Below, in pieces: positions 32,994 through 41,931 of a stretch of DNA of 41,931 nucleotides (positions are counted from its first letter, which is position 1; each line of letters starts with the position of its first letter). Source of the DNA: Dictyobacter arantiisoli (GTDB lineage: Bacteria; Chloroflexota; Ktedonobacteria; Ktedonobacterales; Ktedonobacteraceae); assembly GCF_008326305.1 (NCBI RefSeq), contig NZ_BIXY01000062.1, forward strand, positions 1 to 41,931, in the 5' to 3' direction. A program made the position numbers and the translations under genes. The notes beneath the pieces are model-generated. The model was not told the DNA's origin. It saw only the letters and a program-made list of their open reading frames with translations, and did no database searches.

Positions 32994-33905
32994 CTAATTT
33001 AGTATGCATGGTGCCTGAGATACTTCAACTGGATAGCCAAGTATCGCGCTGGCGACTGAGCTGAATGCTCTGGCATCCCCGCTACACCAGATGTTCAATG
33101 TACCATGCTCTTCTTCCTGTGCCGGGAAAAGCATACCATCGGTATCCAGAATGGTGTGAGTTCGTCGCGCGATAGCGGTTCCACTATCGATGACCTGCAC
33201 GCCTTTTCCTACCACGCGTTCAATTGCTGGACGCAGAGCTGGAAAATGGGTACAACCGAGCACAAGCACGTCTATATCTTTGCCTGTTAAGGGTTGCAGG
33301 GCATGACGCAGGGTTTCATCCACAACTGGTCCATCCAGTTGACCCTGTTCGACCAGGGGGACCAGTTCCGAACAGCCCACGGAATAGGCCTGAATATCTG
33401 AAGCAAAGGTATCAATCAAATCATGCAGATAGGCCGACTGTACCGCACCATTGGTTGCGGCAATCCCAATGCGCCCCCGTCTGGTGATGCGTGCAGCGGG
33501 TTTGACCGCCGGTACCACTCCTACAAAGGGAATATGGGGATAGGTCTCGCGTAACGCACTGAGCGCGGCCTGTGATGCGGTATTGCAGGCGACTACGATT
33601 AATTTCACCCCTTGTTCGACGAGGAAGCGGCAGGCCTGCACCGTCAATTGAATAACCTCAGCGTCATCCCGGACCCCATAGGGACAAAAGGCAGTGTCGC
33701 CATAGTAAATGAAGTGTTCCTGAGGCAGTTCTTTGCGTAGATCTGACAGAATTGTCAGACCACCTGCTCCAGAATCAAAGACCCCGATGGGGGCCAGGGC
33801 CAGTTTATTGGGCTGATCCAGGTGGCCTTGTCGGCTACGAGGATCACTATGATGATAATCGTAGAAGATATTCTCACTCCGCTCCGCATCACGTGCGGGA
33901 TGCAC
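32994..33905 (-). CDS. murI: Glutamate racemase
   Basis: Converts L-glutamate to D-glutamate for peptidoglycan. Motifs: IGVFDSGAGGLTIL, YGDTAFCPYG, VVACNTAS with the first catalytic Cys, and VLGCTHFPAL with the second. The start chosen is GTG at 33905, because AGGAG lies 8 nt upstream; it gives 303 residues. An ATG at 33950 would add 15 residues, but has no ribosome binding site and lies only 11 nt after a TATAAT (33962-33967), so it would need a leaderless message. The 34-bp gap from the mutase stop holds that -10 element, so the gene can have its own promoter. Confidence 0.93.
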   Translation of the reverse strand: MHPARDAERSENIFYDYHHSDPRSRQGHLDQPNKLALAPIGVFDSGAGGLTILSDLRKELPQEHFIYYGDTAFCPYGVRDDAEVIQLTVQACRFLVEQGVKLIVVACNTASQAALSALRETYPHIPFVGVVPAVKPAARITRRGRIGIAATNGAVQSAYLHDLIDTFASDIQAYSVGCSELVPLVEQGQLDGPVVDETLRHALQPLTGKDIDVLVLGCTHFPALRPAIERVVGKGVQVIDSGTAIARRTHTILDTDGMLFPAQEEEHGTLNIWCSGDARAFSSVASAILGYPVEVSQAPCILN

Positions 33906-33984
33906 TTGCTGCTCTCCTGCAGCATTGTTTACACTTTTGATAATTTTCATATGCTATTTCTATTATACTCTATAACAACTACCA

Positions 33985-35652
33985 CTAATCTATACGACGC
34001 AATTCTCTTTGTTCGCCAAACACCTGACGCAGGATATCACTGATTTCTCCCAGGGTTGCGTAGGCCTCAACTGCGGCAATAATAGGTGGCATGAGATTGC
34101 TATTGCCACGTGCGGCCTGTTCAAGGATTTGTAGTCGTTGTCCAACCAGTGCATTATCCCGTTTTTGTCGCAAGGCCGCCAGCCTGGCGGTCTGTCGCTG
34201 GACAATTTGGGGATCAATCGTTTGAGATGTGAATGGTTCTGAGGTCGCGGTTTGAAAGCGATTGACACCCACAACAATACTTTGCTCTTCCTCCAGCGCT
34301 CGCTGATACACATACGCTGCTTCTTCGATCTGTGCTTGCAGATAACCATGCTCGATGGCGCGTACACTCCCGCCCAACGCATCAATCTCCTGGATGTACT
34401 GCCAGGCACGTTGCTCAAGCTCGTTCGTTAGTGCCTCGACATAATAGGAGCCAGCCAGTGGATCTACCACATCCGCGACGCCGGTCTCATAACCGAGAAT
34501 CTGCTGGGTACGCAGGGCCACGCGGGCTGTTTCCTCGGTGGGCAAGGACAGGGCTTCATCTTTGGCGTTGGTGTGTAAGGATTGCGTTCCGCCCAGGACG
34601 GCCGCCAGCGCCTGATAGGCTGTCCGCACGATATTGTTATCTGGTTGTTGGGCCGTCAGAGTTGAGCCAGCGGTCTGAGTGTGGAAACGCAACATCAGCG
34701 AGCGAGCATCCTGTGCATGGAAGCGTTCGCGCATAATATGGGCCCACATACGGCGCGCGGCCCTGAATTTGGCTACCTCTTCAAATAGATTATTATGGCT
34801 ATTAAAGAAGAATGAGAGCTGACCCGCAAAGGTATCCACATTCAGTCCGGTCTCAACGGCGGCCTGGACATACGCAATCGCATTGGCTAGCGTGAAAGCA
34901 ATCTCTTGTGCCGCGGTAGAACCGGCCTCGCGAATATGATAGCCACTGATACTGATCGTGTTCCAACTGGGCAGGTTTTTTGCACAGTAGCTAAAGATGT
35001 CAGTAATGATACGCATAGAATGCCGGGGTGGATAGATATAGGTGCCACGGGCGATATATTCTTTTAAGAGGTCATTCTGGATGGTACCAGAGAGTTTGTG
35101 CATATCCGTCCCCTGTTTTTTCGCCACAGCGATATACAGGGCTAATAAGATACTGGCGGTGGCATTAATCGTCATCGAGGTACTGATACGTTCCAGGGGC
35201 AATCCCTCTAGCAGTGTCTCCATATCTTCCAGACTGGAGATTGAGACCCCTACTTTACCAACTTCACCCTCTGAGAATGGATGATCGGCATCATAGCCCA
35301 TCTGTGTGGGGAGATCAAAGGCGACAGAGAGACCGGTTGTCCCCTGGGATAACAGGTAGTGATAACGGCGGTTTGACTCCTCGGCACTGGCGAAACCAGC
35401 GTATTGACGCATGGTCCAGAGCCGTGAACGATACATAGCGGGTCGTATCCCGCGCGTGAAAGGGAACTCTCCCGGATAGCCAAGCCGGGCGTGCATATCG
35501 CTATTCGCCAGATCCTCTTCTGTGACCAGATCAGGAATGGGAATCCCTGAGCTCGTCTCAAAGCTTGCTTTGCGCTCTATTCTCTGTTTGCCGCCACTGC
35601 TGGCTGTTGTTTCACGCCATTCAGCGGCGCTATTGCTCTCATGTATCTCCAT
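33985..35652 (-). CDS. Methylmalonyl-CoA mutase large (catalytic) subunit, without B12 domain
   Basis: 555 residues from the ATG at 35652, preceded by AGGAGG at a 12-nt spacing; a TTG at 35685 extends the frame but falls before that site. The protein is the TIM-barrel part of a B12-dependent mutase. Substrate residues match true methylmalonyl-CoA mutases: RQY (Tyr84, equivalent to Tyr89 of Propionibacterium MutB) and YIAR (Arg202, equivalent to Arg207); the active-site His239 is in SISGYH. It interconverts methylmalonyl-CoA and succinyl-CoA. The cobalamin-binding domain is absent and must come from a separate small subunit. It is downstream of a biotin carrier protein gene, linking it to propionyl-CoA carboxylation. 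Confidence 0.92.
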   Translation of the reverse strand: MEIHESNSAAEWRETTASSGGKQRIERKASFETSSGIPIPDLVTEEDLANSDMHARLGYPGEFPFTRGIRPAMYRSRLWTMRQYAGFASAEESNRRYHYLLSQGTTGLSVAFDLPTQMGYDADHPFSEGEVGKVGVSISSLEDMETLLEGLPLERISTSMTINATASILLALYIAVAKKQGTDMHKLSGTIQNDLLKEYIARGTYIYPPRHSMRIITDIFSYCAKNLPSWNTISISGYHIREAGSTAAQEIAFTLANAIAYVQAAVETGLNVDTFAGQLSFFFNSHNNLFEEVAKFRAARRMWAHIMRERFHAQDARSLMLRFHTQTAGSTLTAQQPDNNIVRTAYQALAAVLGGTQSLHTNAKDEALSLPTEETARVALRTQQILGYETGVADVVDPLAGSYYVEALTNELEQRAWQYIQEIDALGGSVRAIEHGYLQAQIEEAAYVYQRALEEEQSIVVGVNRFQTATSEPFTSQTIDPQIVQRQTARLAALRQKRDNALVGQRLQILEQAARGNSNLMPPIIAAVEAYATLGEISDILRQVFGEQRELRRID

Positions 35653-35722
35653 GACGCGCAAAAACCTCCTATGGGTCCCAAACAATTATAACATACGCAA
35701 TAATGAGAGCATATCAAGCATA

Positions 35723-36319
35723 TCAAAGGAGTATCGTGTTTTCAGGTTCGCCGTCTGCTTGACTCTCGATGATCACCAGGGCTTGCCCTTGATCGACTGT
35801 TTGTCCTGCCTGGACTTTGAGCTCTTTCACTATGCCAGCAAGAGGAGCGGAAAGATCATTTTCCATTTTCATGGCTTCTAATATTACCACGGTCTCGCCA
35901 GCCCTGACCTTGTCTCCCGGAGTTACCAGAGTATTGACGACCAGTCCTGGCATGGGCGCGCGGACAGTTGCGGCGCTGGTATGGACGTTGGTGCGAGCGA
36001 TACCTTCCAGCAGATGAGTTCTCTCATCTTCAACTGCCACCATAAAGTACTGCCCGGCGAGCTGTATTTCGTAGGTTCGCGTGCCCTTTTCATCGAGCTG
36101 GGGGAGGTGGCGCGCCAGAATTTCATAGGATTTGCCTTGCAGGAGCAGGCTATAGCGTCCCCCTGCCTGTACCTTGCCCCTGTCATCGGCGCTCAGGGGA
36201 GCGATACGCTTCCAATCAATGGCCTCTGAAACACCATCCAGGGTCGCCAGAGTCTGGTTGCCTTGCTGCTGTGTGGTGATTTGATACTGGTAGTGATCAA
36301 CGGTGGTAATGTATGACAT
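35723..36319 (-). CDS. Biotin carboxyl carrier protein of an acyl-CoA carboxylase
   Basis: A 198-residue protein. The C-terminal ~75 residues form a biotinyl domain with the EAMKMEND motif; Lys151 carries biotin. The flanking PMPGLVVNTLVTPGDKVRAG is typical. The first ~115 residues are a beta-rich BT-like domain of the kind found in propionyl/acyl-CoA carboxylase alpha chains. The biotin carboxylase domain is not fused. Its place 70 bp upstream of methylmalonyl-CoA mutase suggests it serves propionyl-CoA carboxylase (propionyl-CoA to methylmalonyl-CoA). The carboxylase and transferase subunits are not in the window. Confidence 0.9.
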   Translation of the reverse strand: MSYITTVDHYQYQITTQQQGNQTLATLDGVSEAIDWKRIAPLSADDRGKVQAGGRYSLLLQGKSYEILARHLPQLDEKGTRTYEIQLAGQYFMVAVEDERTHLLEGIARTNVHTSAATVRAPMPGLVVNTLVTPGDKVRAGETVVILEAMKMENDLSAPLAGIVKELKVQAGQTVDQGQALVIIESQADGEPENTILL

Positions 36320-36372
36320 GCTATTTTACCTTCTATAGTGAAAGTTCTTTCTTATCACATGTGCCCGTGATT

Positions 36373-36381
36373 ATTGTATCA
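36373..36381 (-). promoter_or_regulatory. Extended -10 element of the biotin carrier–mutase operon
   Basis: On the minus strand, TGATACAAT lies 54 bp upstream of the ATG at 36319, identical to the element before the thiolase gene. There is no good -35. Confidence 0.45.
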
Positions 36382-36433
36382 TGCCATCACAGAAGAGGAG
36401 AAGTGCGCCCTGTTACGAGGCTTATTGCTGGCA

Positions 36434-36490
36434 TTCTAACACTTTTCTAACACTTTTCCTATGTGGTTCTAACAATCATTGTGGCATACT
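36434..36490 (+). promoter_or_regulatory. PhoB/PhoP-like operator array and activator-dependent promoter
   Basis: Heptamers TTCTAAC (36434), TTCTAAC (36445), TTCCTAT (36456) and TTCTAAC (36467) follow one another with exactly 4-bp spacers (ACTT, ACTT, GTGG), an 11-bp period. This is the layout of OmpR/PhoB-family binding boxes. The last heptamer overlaps the -35 position of a promoter whose -10 is CATACT (36485-36490) with extended TG (36482-36483). That is where such activators normally stand in for a missing -35. It would drive the Cys-rich gene and groESL. Confidence 0.55.
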
Positions 36491-36660
36491 GCTTTACAGA
36501 GAAAAGAATAACGTTGCATTTTAAATCTACATGCAGACATTTCGTCTGTCTAATGCCTGAACGTGAAGAGTTGCAATGACGCAGAAAACGCCAAACATCT
36601 ACTTTAGAGGGAATTATTTCCTGGGTGGTGGTTCAGCGCAACTGCAACAAAGGTATCACA

Positions 36661-36951
36661 ATGAAGAGACAAGAGGATTTCGAGCACGTCTATAATAAAG
36701 ATGATGAGCATAAACAGAGGAAACAAAATAAGGCGATTTCTGCCAATAGTCAGAAGCCGCCTCGTTGCGCGAACTGTGATATCGATATCCTTTGGCCTCC
36801 TACCATGGTAGCTGAGACGACCTATTGCTGTACCGGATGTGCGGCAGGTGGGCCGTGTTGTTGTGACTATTCACAGTATCGTTCGGTGAACATCTCTGGT
36901 GTGATCCATTATGGTTCAGACGAAGAGGCACTGAATACGTCTTCTGATTGA
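36661..36951 (+). CDS. Small Cys-rich metal-binding-type protein upstream of groES
   Basis: 96 residues from the ATG at 36661 (AAAGG upstream; an earlier start at 36625 lacks one). The first ~35 residues are polar and charged. Then follow CANCD, a 20-residue gap, and YCCTGCAAGGPCCCDYSQY: nine Cys in about 33 residues, in a zinc-ribbon or metallothionein-like arrangement. No enzymatic motif and no membrane segment are seen. The gene ends 30 nt before groES without a terminator, so it is likely cotranscribed with the chaperonins. A role in metal binding or redox sensing is inferred from the Cys spacing. I do not recognise a named family. Confidence 0.7.
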   Translation: MKRQEDFEHVYNKDDEHKQRKQNKAISANSQKPPRCANCDIDILWPPTMVAETTYCCTGCAAGGPCCCDYSQYRSVNISGVIHYGSDEEALNTSSD

Positions 36952-36981
36952 TAATTTCACTGATGAAAGGAAGTATACATC

Positions 36982-37272
36982 GTGGCTAAGATTCGTCCTA
37001 TTGGTGACCGTGTGGTTGTAAAGCCTGCGGCCAAAGAAGAAGTAACAAAAAGCGGTATCGTTATCCCTGACACAGCCAAAGAGAAACCTCAAGAAGGGGT
37101 TGTGATTGCGGTTGGTAATGGTCGTTTGCTGGATAATGGTGAGCGCGCTGCAATAGAGATCCATGAGGGTGATCGTGTGCTGTTCGCTAAATATGGCGGC
37201 ACCGAGTTCAAACTGGACAACGAAGAGTACCTGGTACTCAAAGAGAACGATATTCTCGCAATCGTTGGTTAA
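36982..37272 (+). CDS. groES: Co-chaperonin GroES
   Basis: A 96-residue 10-kDa chaperonin cap, with [12 protein letters not shown] at the start, the mobile loop [30 protein letters not shown], and the end [14 protein letters not shown]. It starts with GTG at 36982 after GAAAGGAAG. It caps GroEL rings during ATP-driven folding. groEL follows after 79 bp. No CIRCE inverted repeat precedes the gene. Confidence 0.97.
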   Translation: MAKIRPIGDRVVVKPAAKEEVTKSGIVIPDTAKEKPQEGVVIAVGNGRLLDNGERAAIEIHEGDRVLFAKYGGTEFKLDNEEYLVLKENDILAIVG

Positions 37273-37342
37273 TTATTCCTCTTCCTGGTATTCAGGAAAG
37301 TCTTTCTTGAATACAGAAGGATAGTATGTAGTGAAGGAATGA

Positions 37343-38977
<1,635 letters not shown>

Positions 38978-39017
38978 GCTTTATTATAGTCAGCGTGCTG
39001 GCTTGAAATAACCTGAG

Positions 39018-39054
39018 AACAGTCCTCCCTGAAATCTGGGGAGGACTGTTTTTT
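39018..39054 (+). terminator. Rho-independent terminator of the groESL operon
   Basis: A 12-bp perfect stem (AACAGTCCTCCC with GGGAGGACTGTT), a 9-nt loop and a run of T. Confidence 0.95.
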
Positions 39055-39071
39055 ATTGCATGTTTGCTTGT

Positions 39072-39980
39072 TCAGGACAAGAATTTAAAGGAATTGAACA
39101 TGGGCTGTAAGTATTTCTGGGTGGCTTCACGATAGATGTCGTCTGGCATAAAGACGGCGATCGAGTAGTAACTCTTCTTATGGTTCACTGAAATGATCGT
39201 GAAATGGTATTTATTGTTATTCGTATCGAGTACTGTTGCCTCATTCTGTGACCATTTTTCGCCACCAATGGAGGGTTGTGCATTACTTGTCTGGACAGTC
39301 TGAATGTTTTGGAATCCTTGCTGGTTTAAATTTTGCATGTGAGCCTGATTCAAGGTTGCAGTATCGGGAATTGAGCTGGTGACGGATGAAGCAAAATGGG
39401 TGAGATAGACCTGAATCCCGATCTGATTCTGGGACGTAAAAGCCATCGAGGTGGATGTGGTTGATTTTTGTGGCGCGCCAGCTGTCCAGTCAGCTGGATA
39501 TTGTAGCGAGACGTTGATAGTTGGGTCCTTGGCGGTCTTAAAGGATGTTGGAATAGGGAGCGTGTTCTGGCTCTGGGACGGTTTTGGGGTTGCGCGTGTC
39601 TGGGCGCGGGTTGTGTTGGTATTCACTGCTCTGGCGGGTGTATTGGTCAACTGCCCATTGCTATAAAGGGTTGCCAGCGCAATCAAAACGCCGAGTACGG
39701 GCGCGAGTACCAGTACGGCAATCGTTGCGATCCATCCTCTTCCCGCTTTGCGGGCTTTGGAGTCTCGCTGGCGTGTTTTGAGAGGCCCATTGCCAGGTGG
39801 ATCTACCGTATTCGCCTCAATAATAGAGGGACGGGTGACTGGCGGCGCTGTCGGCCATGGTGGTGCCCCTGGTGGTAAATACGAAAACGTCGATATTTGA
39901 CTCGTCTGCGTCCTTGTTCCACAGCGGGGACAAAAGGCAGTGTTTTCACGAAGTTCAGTTGAGCATTGAGAACATTTCAT
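39072..39980 (-). CDS. Membrane protein with N-terminal zinc ribbon and outer PsbP-like domain
   Basis: 302 residues. A zinc ribbon (C3, C6, C17, C20: MKCSQC…FCPRCG) is followed by a Pro-rich linker, a basic patch and one transmembrane helix (about 86-108). A Thr/Gln-rich linker leads to an outer domain of ~150 residues with the beta pattern INVSLQYPADWTAG…MAFTSQNQIGIQVYLTH. This resembles the PsbP/MOG1-type fold common in such bacterial proteins (inference). The start at 39980 has AGGGAG upstream. The role is unknown; the zinc-ribbon-plus-sensor layout is shared with the PP2C protein's ribbon. Confidence 0.8.
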   Translation of the reverse strand: MKCSQCSTELRENTAFCPRCGTRTQTSQISTFSYLPPGAPPWPTAPPVTRPSIIEANTVDPPGNGPLKTRQRDSKARKAGRGWIATIAVLVLAPVLGVLIALATLYSNGQLTNTPARAVNTNTTRAQTRATPKPSQSQNTLPIPTSFKTAKDPTINVSLQYPADWTAGAPQKSTTSTSMAFTSQNQIGIQVYLTHFASSVTSSIPDTATLNQAHMQNLNQQGFQNIQTVQTSNAQPSIGGEKWSQNEATVLDTNNNKYHFTIISVNHKKSYYSIAVFMPDDIYREATQKYLQPMFNSFKFLS

Positions 39981-40156
39981 AAGTCACGCTCCCTGCTAGT
40001 GTTGAGTTGGTATTACAGAATGCTGAACAAATCGTTTGCCCTCAGGGATGTATCAGGTTGGTTGTATTTGCTACTCCTTGCTTCTAATTATCGAATAGAA
40101 TAAGCAATTTTGCAACCATTTGGCACGAGCAGAATATTTTGCCTGCATTGTGCTGC

Positions 40157-41545
40157 TTATTGCCAGATTTGGATTGTGCCATCCGTTAACCCGACAATCA
40201 GTTGTTGCTCGCTAAAGTTGAGCGCGCTGACCTGCCATGGATGATAAAACTTCTGGATAATTTGACCGGTTGTGATCGACCACAGATCGACGACCCCCTC
40301 GCTTACTTCACTGTCCTCGCGCGCTACCGCCAGCCATTGGGCGTCTGGTGAGATTGCTATACGGGCGCTTCCACCCATCGTGCCGCTGGTGATTTCGCTA
40401 TAGGTGCCTGTAGTGGTATCACACAGGCGAATGTTTGAGCCAGCATAGACAAAGGCCAGCAGGGAGGCATCCAGGGAGGCTGCATATGGTGGGGCGCAAT
40501 CTTCGCACCGCCCCATCAAAATAGAGGCTTCAATGTGTGGCGTTTTATGGCCCAGTGTTTTTTTTGGGGTGATATTCCAGCGCCGTATAATCGCCATCTG
40601 CTCAGGCTCATGTGGTATCTGGGCACAGGATAAGGTGACAAGCGTATGGGCATCCTGTGATAAAGCACGCATACGGATAGCCCAGAAACTGCGCCGATCA
40701 GTATTTTCTTCGGGGCAAACGATGGCATCAGAGACCTTGGCCGTTGGCTGTTCCATCCCATGATGAATGATATCCGTGCTCCGCACTCCCCAGGAGCGTG
40801 GAGTGCGTGTATCTTCATTAAGATGGGGTAAGGCCATGGAAACGCTACGCTTCCCATCTGGTTGCACATGCAGGCTCATATCCAGCGAATAATGGGCTGA
40901 TACGGCGCGTGCAGTTAATGGATAGCTCCAGAGTCGTGTGCCTGAATAAGCATCCCATACATGCAATCCCAGGCGGTTCCAACCTGATAGAAGTGAGCCG
41001 GCCTGTGAGAAGCGCAGTTCGCGCAACGCTTCAACCGTCAACGCGGGATCAACCGCGAAATTGGTCGTTTCGGTGACTTTTCCATCATGATGGACCTGCC
41101 AGAGCGTTCCCTGACCATCGAGCGAGCCAGCAGCAATCTGTACACCATGTACTGTGGGACGACTGTGCAGGGCTGAAGGGACCACCAGTTTTGTTTGGAT
41201 GATCGGCCCGGCGCGAAATGGTCCCCGGGTGCTGAATGTATTCAGCCCCGAAAATTCCACGTCGTTTGGATCATCGGGCACATGCGGGCGTGAATGTGGA
41301 CGTACCAGAGGTTGGCGCATATCTATAATGCCGCTTAAGATTGCATCATAGCTTTCGCGTTTTTCCTGATCCCCCAGGACCGCGTAGGCGCGATTAATCT
41401 GTTTCATTTCCAGAGCCCCTTCGGGACCAGCCAGATCGGGATGAAAACGGCGTGCTAATTGGCGATAGGCTCTTTTGACGGTATCAAGGTCCGCATTGGG
41501 CGGAACCCCTAAGATAGCATAATAGTTCTCTGGTCTATCTATCAT
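40157..41545 (-). CDS. J-domain (DnaJ-like) protein with C-terminal WD40 repeats
   Basis: 462 residues. The J-domain (residues 1-68) has NYYAILGVPPNADLDTVKRA, the HPD triad (35-37) needed to stimulate DnaK, and INRAYAVLGDQEKRESYD. The rest is a set of WD40-like blades, clearest near GLHVWDAYSGTRLW and at the end (GVVDLWSITTGQII and GLTDGTIQIWQ), forming a probable beta-propeller for binding client proteins. There is no Gly/Phe or zinc-finger region of true DnaJ. No ribosome binding site precedes the ATG, and a -10-like TGATACGAT ends 3 nt before it, so the message may be leaderless. Confidence 0.85.
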   Translation of the reverse strand: MIDRPENYYAILGVPPNADLDTVKRAYRQLARRFHPDLAGPEGALEMKQINRAYAVLGDQEKRESYDAILSGIIDMRQPLVRPHSRPHVPDDPNDVEFSGLNTFSTRGPFRAGPIIQTKLVVPSALHSRPTVHGVQIAAGSLDGQGTLWQVHHDGKVTETTNFAVDPALTVEALRELRFSQAGSLLSGWNRLGLHVWDAYSGTRLWSYPLTARAVSAHYSLDMSLHVQPDGKRSVSMALPHLNEDTRTPRSWGVRSTDIIHHGMEQPTAKVSDAIVCPEENTDRRSFWAIRMRALSQDAHTLVTLSCAQIPHEPEQMAIIRRWNITPKKTLGHKTPHIEASILMGRCEDCAPPYAASLDASLLAFVYAGSNIRLCDTTTGTYSEITSGTMGGSARIAISPDAQWLAVAREDSEVSEGVVDLWSITTGQIIQKFYHPWQVSALNFSEQQLIVGLTDGTIQIWQ

Positions 41546-41548
41546 CTT

Positions 41549-41557
41549 ATCGTATCA
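41549..41557 (-). promoter_or_regulatory. Extended -10 directly before the J-domain gene
   Basis: Minus-strand TGATACGAT ends 3 nt before the ATG at 41545, placing the expected transcription start on or beside the start codon. No convincing -35. Confidence 0.4.
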
Positions 41558-41579
41558 CATCCATTCTTGCGAAATACAT

Positions 41580-41690
41580 TCTTTCTCAACCAACGAAGGC
41601 TCGAACCCTCGCAGCCAATACCGAGAAGGTGGAACACCATTCCCCCGTAGGCGCCACCCTTCACGGGCAATACCGCTTAAATAACGAGAA
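41580..41690. repeat. Structured intergenic element resembling the 22.3-kb inverted-repeat element
   Basis: A GC-rich stretch with short hairpins (GGTGGAACACC; CCCGT/ACGGG). Its centre ATTCCCCCGTAGGCG then CCACCC aligns by eye with CTTCCCCCATGGTG then TCACCC at 22371-22394. It is non-coding on both strands. It could be a second, diverged copy of the same repeat family. Confidence 0.35.
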
Positions 41691-41692
41691 AA

Positions 41693-41750
41693 GGAAGTTT
41701 CTTTCTGGCATAATAAAAAAAACGTTACATAGATCCAGAAAGAAAATTCC
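41693..41750. repeat. 16-bp inverted repeat around an AT-rich core
   Basis: 41693-41708 (GGAAGTTTCTTTCTGG) and 41735-41750 (CCAGAAAGAAAATTCC) are reverse complements with one mismatch, 26 bp apart. It may act as a terminator for the minus-strand frame ending at 41824, though no T tract follows. Confidence 0.5.
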
Positions 41751-41823
41751 TTATGCCTTTTAGAATAACGTATCTTCCTGATGATGACAAGCTTTGCCAT
41801 CACATTTCCAGGGCTTTCCAATT

Positions 41824-41931
41824 CTAAAAAACGGAACAGTAGCCAGTGAGCAAGAGATCAAGAGCCTTGTCATACGATGCATCAAAATAGCGCATCTGTC
41901 GGGCAACATTGCACACGCCGACACGATCCAT
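41824..41931 (-). CDS. C-terminal 35 codons of a gene entering from the right edge
   Basis: The minus strand is open from the window edge to a TAG at 41824-41826. The visible peptide runs from MDRVGVCNVARQM to GYCSVF. The Met at 41931 coincides with the edge, so this may be the start of a tiny gene or, more likely, the end of a longer one. No family was recognised. Confidence 0.35.
   Translation of the reverse strand: MDRVGVCNVARQMRYFDASYDKALDLLLTGYCSVF

Larger units (their letters stand above)
36320..36660. other. Divergent intergenic region between biotin carrier and Cys-rich–groESL genes
   Basis: No gene. It holds the minus-strand extended -10 at 36373, the four-heptamer operator array at 36434-36473, a likely plus-strand -10 at 36485-36490 and a leader of about 165 nt. 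No CIRCE (HrcA) site was found here. Confidence 0.6.

Noticed and set aside
33905-33950. ATG at 33950 as the murI start
   Set aside because: No ribosome binding site and only 11 nt after a TATAAT. The GTG at 33905 has AGGAG at 8 nt, though a leaderless start cannot be excluded.
36320-36981. CIRCE (HrcA) operator before groES
   Set aside because: I looked for TTAGCACTC-N9-GAGTGCTAA and found no match in the region or just before groES.
41555-41821. An 88-codon minus-strand frame at the right end
   Set aside because: It is made of the structured intergenic element and the inverted repeat, with no ribosome binding site.

Overview
The window reads as a chromosomal segment of a bacterium with moderate GC, most likely a Chloroflexota member of the Ktedonobacteria type. 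This is inferred from the style of the genes: Hanks-type Ser/Thr kinases paired with a PP2C phosphatase, decayed RHS/Hint toxin modules, a J-domain–WD40 protein, a SWIM/helicase-associated protein pair, an ECF sigma factor with a ZAS anti-sigma, and complex I genes in an incomplete cluster. There is no rRNA, no CRISPR array and no intact prophage.

Layout. The first 125 bp are the end of an IS5-like insertion sequence (minus-strand transposase start) that has cut off the 5' part of a stress-protein-like gene. Next come an ECF sigma/anti-sigma pair (0.7-2.4 kb), an acetyl-CoA acetyltransferase and an acyl-CoA mutase (2.5-5.5 kb), a tandem-GNAT acetyltransferase, a small transposase remnant, and a Ser/Thr kinase with C-terminal membrane segments (to 8.2 kb). 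From 8.2 to 11.8 kb lies an accessory patch: a group II intron 3' remnant, AT-rich immunity-like genes, an orphan Hint–toxin C-terminal module and a frameshifted RHS fragment. Core genes resume with rsmE-prmA (minus), then a SWIM-zinc-finger gene and a Helicase_C_3-type gene (plus), tRNA-Gly and tRNA-Cys, recO, an unknown minus-strand gene and hisD.

After an 800-bp intergenic stretch with a strong inverted-repeat element come a TPR-containing Ser/Thr kinase and a membrane PP2C phosphatase, probably one signalling operon. Then follows nuoA-nuoC-(small membrane protein)-nuoD-nuoH, with no nuoB between A and C, ended by a terminator, and a flavoprotein-like gene. The minus-strand block 36.3-32.2 kb encodes a biotin carrier protein, a methylmalonyl-CoA mutase catalytic subunit, glutamate racemase and a PAP2-like membrane protein. 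The right end holds a Cys-rich small gene followed by groES-groEL, preceded by a PhoB/PhoP-like array of heptamers at 11-bp spacing. A zinc-ribbon membrane protein, a J-domain–WD40 protein and a truncated reading frame close the window.

Functional links. The two mutases carry different substrate-pocket signatures. The 5' copy has Phe/Gln, as in isobutyryl-CoA mutase; the 3' copy has Tyr/Arg, as in methylmalonyl-CoA mutase, and sits beside a biotin carrier as expected for propionate-to-succinyl-CoA carbon flow. Neither has a B12-binding domain, so a separate small subunit must be encoded elsewhere. All functional calls come from reading motifs; no database search was run.
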